Part shown: positions 5,220 to 11,720 of the stretch, in pieces
Numbering within the stretch: the stretch's first letter is position 1
Layout of the letters: every line of letters starts with the position of its first letter
Translations under genes and position numbers: made by a program
The notes under the pieces: model-generated
Databases searched by the model: none
The model's input: only the letters and a program-made list of their open reading frames with translations
What the model was told of the DNA's origin: nothing
NCBI GenBank assembly: GCA_902478455.1
Contig: CABSLJ010000054.1
Location: 1 to 14,268, forward strand
DNA length: 14,268 nt
Direction: 5' to 3'
Origin: an uncultured Oscillospiraceae bacterium
GTDB lineage: Bacteria > Bacillota > Clostridia > Oscillospirales > Acutalibacteraceae

Positions 5220-7868
5220 TTACCGGCAGCGGGTGCGGCAATGCAGGACGCAAAGGGAGGTAAGCAACGCGCCCGCAAGGCAGCATGGCAGCAGCGCCCA
5301 AGACGCCGATTGACCGGTCCTCGGAGCGTTCGGCGTTTCTTCGCTCTGGTTCCCGCCCGCGCTGTTACCGTCCGGTTCATCCGGAGCCGCACTCGAACCG
5401 GAAGCCTCTACATCCGGTTTTTTGTCCGGCTCGTGATCGTCCGGTCGCTCGTCCGGCGGCAAAAGGTCGCCGTCGGTATAGGAGAGGATGCTCTCTTCGC
5501 TCGGGAGATCGACCAGAGAGGCCGATACCGCCTCTAGGACCGGCCCCGCCTCCTCCATGGTCCAATGGTAGCGCACGCCGTACTCCTCATACGGAGCGGC
5601 GGCGTCAAAGCTCCAGCGTACCGAGCCGGTAAAGTCGGAAGCGCTGTCTCCGGCGGCGGAAACGCCGTTGATCTTGCCGGTTTCTCCCAGCAGATTCTGT
5701 ACACCAGAGGTGGAGAAATCCGCATAGGAGGCGGTGATGCGGTTGGCGTTCCAGCCCGCGAAGGCGGCGGAAAGGGCGGTTTCATCGGCGTTTTGGGCCG
5801 GCGTGACCGTCATACAGGCGTAGCCGGCGCTGATTACGCCGCGCACGCCGACGCGCCCCACCAGGCCGCCCGCCGCACTGTGCGCCGTTCCCGCAGCCTG
5901 GAGGCTGCCCTCCCTGGCATAGGAGGCGAGCAGAAGGCCGTTGTTTTCCCCGATGACGCCTCCGGCGTAGGTATTCTGCGCGGCGGTTTCGGAAGCGGCG
6001 TTCACGGCGCCTCCTTCGGTACCGCTCGCAACGACGATGCCGTCGTTATAGCCGATGAGACCGCCTAGGTTGTCTCCTCCCTGCACCACGGCGCGGGAGC
6101 TGCAGCCGGACACAAGCCCCAGGTAGCTCCCGCCGATGAGTCCGCCCGTATTACCGGCGTTCACAAGGAGGGTCTCCCCGCTCGGATTGAGATTCTGCCG
6201 GTTGGCGTTCCGCACGGCGCTGCCCGGGAGCACATGACAATCGATCACGCGGGCGCGGTCGGCATAGCCCGCCAGCAGACCGGCAAAGTCTGCGGCCGCC
6301 ACTGCGGAGCCGGAGAGCTTCAGATTCCGGACGACCGCCCCCTCTCCCAGCGAGGAAAAGAAACCGGCGTAGCTGACCCCGGCAAGGTCGGAGACCGACG
6401 TCAGCGCAAGTCCGGAAACCGTGTGGCCGTTTCCGTCAAACCGGCCGCAGTAGCCGTAAAAGGGATCGCCCATGGGGAGGAAGGTTTCGCCCGCGGGCAT
6501 GGCGATGTCGTCAGTAAGCCGGGCGCAGGCGTTCCGCGCGGCGGGGTCGTTGCGGGTCAGCCAGGAGAAGAGGACCAGTTCCGCCCAAGAACCGACCTGG
6601 TAGGGGGACGCTTCATTTCCTTCTCCGCGGAGAACGCCCTCGGGGCGGGGATCGGGATCGGCCGGAGGCTCGGGCTGTGTTCCGTCCGTAATCTGTGTCT
6701 CAGAGACGACGAGCACGGGCTTGGGGTAGATGCTGCCGCCGGGCGCGGACCAATAATAGATTGCGCCGTGCTCCCCGGTCGGCGCGGCGTTGTCAAAAGT
6801 CCAGCGGACGGAGCCGGTATAAGCATCGGCGTTCAGCAGGTTGTAGCCGTCCCCGGCGATCCCGCCGGAGGAGCCCGATCCCACGGCCGCGGAAATTGAG
6901 GAGTTGACGTTGCTGAAATAGCTTGCGGTCACGGTACCCGCGTTTGTTCCAAGAAAAGCGCCGCAGAGCACATCGGCGCCTTCGCCGGGCGTCTGCGCCG
7001 TGAGCGAAAGGCAGGCGTCTATCTCGCCGCCCGCGACGTTTTCCCCGACAAAGCCGCCCAACTTGCAGCCGTCGCCCGATACCGTCACCCCACAGTAATG
7101 GGCTGCGCAGGCGAGGATGGACCCGCTGTTGCGCCCGACAAACCCGCCGACGGTGTTGTTGTGGGCGTCGGCCGAGCCGTAGGAGGCGATGGAGGCGAGC
7201 ACCCAGGACGGCGCGACCCAGGAGGCGACGACCGTCCCCTGATTTTCCCCTGCAAGGCCTCCCATCACGCTGCCGCTCGTCACTTGCGTCAGAGAGGAGC
7301 AGCCAGCGACGACGCCCTGATTGAGTCCTATGAGTCCGCCGTTGATTCCGAGACCGATGTTGCCCGTGACCGATCCCGCGAGGGCGTGGCAGTTGTAAAC
7401 CTGCGCGCCTTCGTCCACCCTTCCCGCGAGCGCGCCGGAACAGGAGGCGGACGGCATGGAGGAAGCGGAGAGCGAAAGGTGCTTGATTACGCCGCCGGAG
7501 GCCAAACGGGCAAACAGTCCGCCGTAGGCCGTGCCGGATGCGTCGGAGGCGGCGGTTGTGGTCAGGCCCGTGATCTGATGGAAGTTGCCGTTGAAGACGC
7601 CTTCATACCCTTCGGGGGCAATCGCCGCAAGGGTTTCCCCGTCGGCGGAAATGTCGGCCATGAGAATGGCGTGCGCGTCGGCATCGCTTTCCACAAGAGC
7701 GGCAAAGGCGGCGAGGTCAGCAAACGTGCGGATTTGGTAGGGAGAAGCGGCGCTGCCGTCTCCCGCGAGCGTGTTTTCCTCCGCAGCTGCGGGATGCAAA
7801 GCGACGAAACAACACAGCAGAGAGAGCACGAGCATCAGCGAAAGCAGGCGTTTGCCGGTCTTTTTCAT
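5220..7868 (-). CDS. Secreted GLUG-repeat surface protein with C-terminal sorting-like anchor
   Basis: This 882-residue protein has a signal peptide (KK-rich start, hydrophobic 8-23, AAA near 27-29). It consists of two homologous halves of about 370 residues. Each opens with a GxGxAxSPYQ segment (36-45; 415-424), continues with FxGxxHxxxGL (92-102; 477-487) and several GLUG-type repeats such as GGLIGLNQG, GGLAGENQG, GGFVGRNSG, GGLIGYNDG and GGVIGENNG, and closes with TGSVRW-(T/S)-FD (351-359; 748-755). GLUG repeats form beta-helix-like folds in adhesins and surface proteins. An acidic, Pro-rich linker (about 790-848) leads to APRTG (848-852), a hydrophobic stretch (about 855-875) and a basic tail (CRTRCR), which is the layout of a cell-wall sorting signal with Ala in place of the usual Leu. 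The ATG at 7868 follows AAGGAGGG, which overlaps the TAA of the upstream gene. It probably binds or displays something at the cell surface; the ligand is unknown. Confidence 0.85.
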   Translation of the reverse strand: MKKTGKRLLSLMLVLSLLCCFVALHPAAAEENTLAGDGSAASPYQIRTFADLAAFAALVESDADAHAILMADISADGETLAAIAPEGYEGVFNGNFHQITGLTTTAASDASGTAYGGLFARLASGGVIKHLSLSASSMPSASCSGALAGRVDEGAQVYNCHALAGSVTGNIGLGINGGLIGLNQGVVAGCSSLTQVTSGSVMGGLAGENQGTVVASWVAPSWVLASIASYGSADAHNNTVGGFVGRNSGSILACAAHYCGVTVSGDGCKLGGFVGENVAGGEIDACLSLTAQTPGEGADVLCGAFLGTNAGTVTASYFSNVNSSISAAVGSGSSGGIAGDGYNLLNADAYTGSVRWTFDNAAPTGEHGAIYYWSAPGGSIYPKPVLVVSETQITDGTQPEPPADPDPRPEGVLRGEGNEASPYQVGSWAELVLFSWLTRNDPAARNACARLTDDIAMPAGETFLPMGDPFYGYCGRFDGNGHTVSGLALTSVSDLAGVSYAGFFSSLGEGAVVRNLKLSGSAVAAADFAGLLAGYADRARVIDCHVLPGSAVRNANRQNLNPSGETLLVNAGNTGGLIGGSYLGLVSGCSSRAVVQGGDNLGGLIGYNDGIVVASGTEGGAVNAASETAAQNTYAGGVIGENNGLLLASYAREGSLQAAGTAHSAAGGLVGRVGVRGVISAGYACMTVTPAQNADETALSAAFAGWNANRITASYADFSTSGVQNLLGETGKINGVSAAGDSASDFTGSVRWSFDAAAPYEEYGVRYHWTMEEAGPVLEAVSASLVDLPSEESILSYTDGDLLPPDERPDDHEPDKKPDVEASGSSAAPDEPDGNSAGGNQSEETPNAPRTGQSASWALLPCCLAGALLTSLCVLHCRTRCR

Positions 7869-7881
7869 AAAAAATCCCTCC

Positions 7882-9624
7882 TTAGTCCACATACAGGAAT
7901 ACCCGTCCCAGGGGGCGGTATCCGTCGTCGATGTCGTTCTCGTCCGCGGGGTTGACATAGCCTGCGTACATCTCATAAAGCTCGGGCTGCAGGGTAATGG
8001 CATGGTCGCCTGATGCGTTCTTGATGAAGTTTGTTTCGTACAGATCGTAGATGCCGCGCTTACCGGATGTTCCGTCTTTTGGTACGGTGATCTTGGTGGG
8101 CTCGGTGATCTTGCCTGTTGTCAACAGAACGAAGCCGTTTTCATAATAACGAATGACGTAATCGGCCTGTTCGTCGCCTGTTGCAGCAGTTCCATCCCAT
8201 TTTTTGAGGGCGTAATCATCGCCGACCGGTGCGCCGAGGTCGACAAAATAAAGGTCGTCCTGGTCGTACTCCCCTTCCCCGCCGTACCAATCGGAATTTG
8301 ATCCCGAGCAGCCGAGCAGCTTGGAGCCGGCATAGGAATAGTAGATGGCGTTGCGGTCAGTCTGCGCCTCATAAATCGGGTTGCCTGCTTCATCCTCGCC
8401 GCAGACGACGTATTTGGGAATCATATAATCGAGAAAGTAAAAGCTGGGGGAATTTTCCGGATCGGCTTTGATGGCAGCGAGCGCCGGGGCGGGAACGGAC
8501 AGAAAATCGGAGATGCCCGACCCGTTTTTGACCCAGTCGTAGTCGGAATCGGCCTTATCGCTCGTCCAGGGACGGAAGAAGGTCTGGCTGGTCGAAATCG
8601 CGGAGACGTTGCCGTCCTTGCCCTTGACCTGAATGGTCCGCGGAAGGCGGCCGTAGGTGTAGCTGGTAAAATAGCTTTCCACAAGGTCGTAATCGACGTT
8701 CTCATAATAGTCCTCATGCGCATAGAGGCTCTGGTTGGCGAAGATTTCAAATTCCTCCGGCAGCTTGCTGCGCAGCAGGGAAAGAAACGCGCCGGCAAGC
8801 TCATTGTATTTTTCGACCGCCTGGGCGCGGGAGGAAAGACCGTACTTGCTTTGGAAGAGATCGAGAATCCGGCCCGGGACAAAGCTGCCGTCGAGTCCGG
8901 CGGAGCAGTAGTCGAAGAAAAGCCCGGTGTAGCCCGTCTTTCTCGCGTATTTGAGGATGACCGAGGCCATGTAGTCGGTAAAGGCCTCCAGTTCCTCCTC
9001 ATCGAAGTTGAAGAAGTAGGCGGGGCCGCCGTAATAGCCGCCGCAGTCGCCTGAATAGAGACCGCCGACGGGCGTCTGCGGATTGATGAACCATTCCGGA
9101 TGGCTTTCCAACGCCTCATACCTCCAGACGCCGTCCGGGTAGGAGGCGGGCAGGTATTCGCCCGAGACGTCGGTCTGCAGGATGTAATTGCCGTAATCAC
9201 CCACCGTTACGCCGTAGATAACGCCCTCCGGCGGAGTGCCGAACTGGGCGGAATAGGCTTCGTAATCATAGAAACCGTTCAAGGAGATATAAAAGAAGGT
9301 CCGTCCGTCGCTCTTCTTGGTCTCCTTGGCGCTGTAGCGGGGCATGGTGTAATAGCCGTTCGTCTTGAGCACCCTGAACATGCGCAGCCAGTCAAAGTGG
9401 GCGTCCCGGTAGGCGGCGTCCTCCTGCATGCGGTTGAAATAGAAGAAGAAATCCCCCTGTTTGACCGGGAAATGGTAGGTTTCCCCCTCTATCACCGGGC
9501 TCAGGGTTTCGCTGGTCCGTGCGTAGTGGTGCACATAGCTCTCCGGCGGGGTGAACGCCTGAACGGCGAAGACGCAGGAGATCACGAGCGCGAGGGTTAA
9601 AAGCAGCGCGAGTGTCCTTTTCAT
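7882..9624 (-). CDS. Secreted putative glycoside hydrolase (TIM-barrel-like), family not recognised
   Basis: This 580-residue protein has a typical signal peptide (MKRT followed by a hydrophobic stretch, cleavage probably after VQA near residue 23). The start at 9624 has AAGGAGG seven bases upstream. The middle has TIM-barrel glycosidase-like features: an early aromatic-rich part, a long helix DYMASVILKYARKTG (217-231), the strand GLFFDY with Asp238 (234-239), the strand FEIFANQSLY (292-301), and VESYFTS with Glu316 (315-321). Asp238 and Glu316 are candidate catalytic acids. The C-terminus carries RYYENGFVLLTTG (492-504) and a TVPKDG-type stretch, resembling the beta-sandwich that closes several putative glycosidase families. 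No lipobox or wall anchor is present, so it should be released or loosely held. It sits 13 bases before the surface-protein gene in the same transcript and follows the importer, so it probably trims a glycan for uptake. I cannot name a CAZy family. Confidence 0.65.
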   Translation of the reverse strand: MKRTLALLLTLALVISCVFAVQAFTPPESYVHHYARTSETLSPVIEGETYHFPVKQGDFFFYFNRMQEDAAYRDAHFDWLRMFRVLKTNGYYTMPRYSAKETKKSDGRTFFYISLNGFYDYEAYSAQFGTPPEGVIYGVTVGDYGNYILQTDVSGEYLPASYPDGVWRYEALESHPEWFINPQTPVGGLYSGDCGGYYGGPAYFFNFDEEELEAFTDYMASVILKYARKTGYTGLFFDYCSAGLDGSFVPGRILDLFQSKYGLSSRAQAVEKYNELAGAFLSLLRSKLPEEFEIFANQSLYAHEDYYENVDYDLVESYFTSYTYGRLPRTIQVKGKDGNVSAISTSQTFFRPWTSDKADSDYDWVKNGSGISDFLSVPAPALAAIKADPENSPSFYFLDYMIPKYVVCGEDEAGNPIYEAQTDRNAIYYSYAGSKLLGCSGSNSDWYGGEGEYDQDDLYFVDLGAPVGDDYALKKWDGTAATGDEQADYVIRYYENGFVLLTTGKITEPTKITVPKDGTSGKRGIYDLYETNFIKNASGDHAITLQPELYEMYAGYVNPADENDIDDGYRPLGRVFLYVD

Positions 9625-9644
9625 GGAATGCCTCCTTCTTTTCT

Positions 9645-9660
9645 GCCGTGCGCGCACGGC
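9645..9660. repeat. Perfect 16-bp palindrome before the hydrolase-like gene
   Basis: GCCGTGCGCGCACGGC reads the same on both strands. It lies 20 bases before the ATG at 9624, directly upstream of that gene's ribosome site. It could be an operator for a dimeric repressor, or an RNA hairpin that sets translation or message stability at the junction between importer and surface genes. Confidence 0.6.
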
Positions 9661-9675
9661 GTGTGAATTCCGCTC

Positions 9676-9695
9676 AAAAAAGGACCGATCCTCTT
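9676..9695 (-). terminator. Weak terminator candidate after the importer genes
   Basis: On the minus strand AAGAGGA-TCGG-TCCTTTTTT forms a stem of about seven pairs (one wobble, mostly A-T at the base) running straight into a six-T tract. It lies about 110 bases after the stop of the second permease and 50 bases before the hydrolase-like gene. It is weak, so partial read-through into the surface genes is expected. The rest of the 180-base gap holds a 16-bp palindrome and a second GGAC-type element at 9761-9773. Confidence 0.35.
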
Positions 9696-9804
9696 GTTTC
9701 GGCACGGTTGCAGAAAATACGGCAGGTGCGGAACGCCTTTTGCGGCGGCGTGAAACGAGCGGACGGTCCTCTTCAATTGATGCAAATACATAAAAGAGCT
9801 TGTG

Positions 9805-10704
9805 CTATTCCTTGAGGCTGCCGAGCATGAGCCCCTTGATGAAGTATTTCTGCAGGAAAGGGTAGACCAGCATAATGGGCAGCGCGCCCAGGAAGACGTT
9901 GGCCGCCTTGATGGACTTTTCTGAAAGCACCCGCAGCAGTCCGGCGGCGCTCGAGCCGTCCGCCCCGTGCAGCATGTTGACGTTGATGGGCAGAATCAAT
10001 GTGGAAAGGTAGCTTTGCAGGGGATATTTGTCGGGCGAGTTCATATAAATCAGACCGTCAAACCAGGAGTTCCAGTGGAAGACAATGATAAATAGCAGCA
10101 GCGTGGCCAACCCCGCCTTGCTGACCGGCAGATAAATCCGAAAGAGAATGGTAAATTGAGAAGCGCCGTCTACAATGGCCGCCTCCTCCATTCCCTTCGG
10201 GATGGAGCGGAAAAAGTTGACCATGAGGATGATGTTGAAAAAGATGGCGGCATTGGGCAGCACAAGCGACCAGACGGTGTCCAGCAGTTCAAGCTCGTTG
10301 AGCACCATATAGGTGGGGACGAGCCCGCCGCTGAAAAAGGCGGTGATAAAGAAGTACGCCACAAAAAAGCCCCGCCCCTTGAGCTGCTTTGCCGACTTGG
10401 AAAGGGGGTAGGCGGTCAGCACCGTGACCGTCATCCCAATCACCGTGCCAAGCGCCACGCGGATGAGGGAATAACCGAAGGCGCGGGGGAATTTCACCGT
10501 TCCGAGGACATACTCATACGCCTTGAGCGTGAATTCCTCCGGCCAGAGGCCGACAAGTCCCGCGTTTGCCTTGTCCGCCGAGCTCAAGGAGATGGCGAGC
10601 AGATGGAGAAAGGGCAGCAGGCAGACAATCGTCAGCAGGATCAATCCCGTATAGGTGCAGGCCAGGAAGATTTTTCGTCCCGGCGATTTGCGGTAAACCA
10701 GCAT
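9805..10704 (-). CDS. Sugar ABC transporter permease, YtcP/LplC type
   Basis: This 299-residue integral membrane protein is the second permease of a CUT1-like carbohydrate importer. Hydrophobic segments fit six transmembrane helices, and the EAA loop that docks on the ATPase is visible as EEAAIVDGASQF followed by RIYLPVSKAGLATLLL (about residues 187-217). Length and C-terminal sequence (KYFIKGLMLGSLKE) match the YtcP/LplC group. The ATG at 10704 is preceded by GGAGGGCGGGAG and begins 13 bases after the stop of the other permease gene, so the two are co-transcribed. No ATP-binding subunit is encoded nearby; related importers usually share an MsmX-type ATPase encoded elsewhere. Confidence 0.93.
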   Translation of the reverse strand: MLVYRKSPGRKIFLACTYTGLILLTIVCLLPFLHLLAISLSSADKANAGLVGLWPEEFTLKAYEYVLGTVKFPRAFGYSLIRVALGTVIGMTVTVLTAYPLSKSAKQLKGRGFFVAYFFITAFFSGGLVPTYMVLNELELLDTVWSLVLPNAAIFFNIILMVNFFRSIPKGMEEAAIVDGASQFTILFRIYLPVSKAGLATLLLFIIVFHWNSWFDGLIYMNSPDKYPLQSYLSTLILPINVNMLHGADGSSAAGLLRVLSEKSIKAANVFLGALPIMLVYPFLQKYFIKGLMLGSLKE

Positions 10705-10717
10705 ACTCCCGCCCTCC

Positions 10718-11635
10718 TTACAATACTTTATAATCGGTGAATTTATAGGCAAAGAAGTAGGAAAGGGAGACGAGGACAAAGGATACCACCGATTTGATCA
10801 GCCCGGCCGCGGCCGATACGCTGTATTGCAGCTCTATAATGCCCACGCGGTAGACGTAGGTGTCGATGATATCCGAGCTTGCGTAGACCGCGGGGTTGTA
10901 CATCATGAACACCTGCTCAAAGCCGGCGCTGAGCACGTTGCCGAGGCCCAGGATCAGCAGCAGCATGATCATCGAGCTGATGCCCGGGAGGGTGACCCGC
11001 CACATCTTCTGGAAATGGCCCGCTCCGTCCACCTCCGCCGCTTCGTAGAGGCTGGGGTCAATGCTCGTGATAGCGGCCAGGTAGATGACGATGTTCATCC
11101 CCATGTTCTTCCACACGTCGGAGGCGATGAGAATCCCCGGGAACCAGGAATTGCTGTTTAGGAACTGGATCGGCTGCGCGCCGAAAAGCCCCAGAAAGCC
11201 GTTGACCGGTCCGTCGGACGCGAAGACGGCCAGCAGCACTCCCGCCAGGATGGCCCAGGAGAGGAAATAGGGGGCAAGCAGGGTGGTCTGGATAAATTTC
11301 TTGACGCGCACGACCAGCAGCTCGTTGATCAGCAGCGCCAGAACGACGGGAACGATGACTCCCAGCAGGATTTTCGCCAGAGAAAGATAGATGGAATTCC
11401 AGATGGTGCGCAGAAAGAGGTCCTGGCTGAAAAGGGTCTCAAAATTGTACAGCCCTACGAACTTGGAGCCCAGAAAGCCGCGCACGGGACTGAACTTCTG
11501 GAACGCCATCACAATTCCAAAAATGGGCAGATAGGCAAAGAGGAAGGTGCACAACACCCCCGGAATCAGCATGATATGCAGGGCGTGCCGGTTCAGCCTG
11601 TTTTTGAGCCCGGCGCGTGCGGCCGTTGTGCTCAT
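10718..11635 (-). CDS. Sugar ABC transporter permease, LplB type
   Basis: This 305-residue membrane protein pairs with the next gene to form the channel of a carbohydrate importer. The N-terminus HIMLIPGVLCTFLFAYLPIFG (from about residue 20) is characteristic of the LplB/YtcQ-linked permeases. The EAA loop reads YEAAEVDGAGHFQKMWRVTLPG (about 196-217; key residues EAA, DGA and LPG). The start at 11635 follows AGGAGG. An 85-base gap carrying a strong hairpin separates it from the binding-protein gene. Confidence 0.93.
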   Translation of the reverse strand: MSTTAARAGLKNRLNRHALHIMLIPGVLCTFLFAYLPIFGIVMAFQKFSPVRGFLGSKFVGLYNFETLFSQDLFLRTIWNSIYLSLAKILLGVIVPVVLALLINELLVVRVKKFIQTTLLAPYFLSWAILAGVLLAVFASDGPVNGFLGLFGAQPIQFLNSNSWFPGILIASDVWKNMGMNIVIYLAAITSIDPSLYEAAEVDGAGHFQKMWRVTLPGISSMIMLLLILGLGNVLSAGFEQVFMMYNPAVYASSDIIDTYVYRVGIIELQYSVSAAAGLIKSVVSFVLVSLSYFFAYKFTDYKVL

Positions 11636-11658
11636 GAATATCGCCTCCTGAAAGAGGG

Positions 11659-11689
11659 CGCCCGCTCTATTGTGCCAATAAAGCGGGCG
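11659..11689 (-). promoter_or_regulatory. Strong intercistronic stem-loop between binding protein and permeases
   Basis: An inverted repeat pairs 11659-11666 with 11682-11689 (8 bp), then after one mismatch 11668-11672 with 11676-11680 (5 bp), closing a three-base loop. No T run follows on the minus strand, so it is not a standard terminator. In sugar importers such a hairpin after the binding-protein gene commonly protects the upstream message, allowing more binding protein than permease. That role is inferred from position. Confidence 0.7.
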
Positions 11690-11720
11690 GCCGCAAGACT
11701 AGATGATGCGCTTGGGAAAA

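Noticed and set aside
4997..5392. Extended N-terminus for nagA from an upstream ATG
   Set aside because: The extra 132 residues overlap the end of the surface-protein gene, are Arg/Ala-rich and unlike any NagA N-terminus; the TTG at 4996 has a strong ribosome site.
5220..7868. GLUG repeats as a DNA-level tandem repeat or CRISPR-like array
   Set aside because: The repetition is at protein level with diverged codons and variable spacing; no exact DNA repeat-spacer pattern is present.
7869..8003. Extended N-terminus of the surface protein
   Set aside because: It would overlap the upstream gene by over 100 bases and would place the signal peptide internally; the ATG at 7868 has a proper ribosome site.
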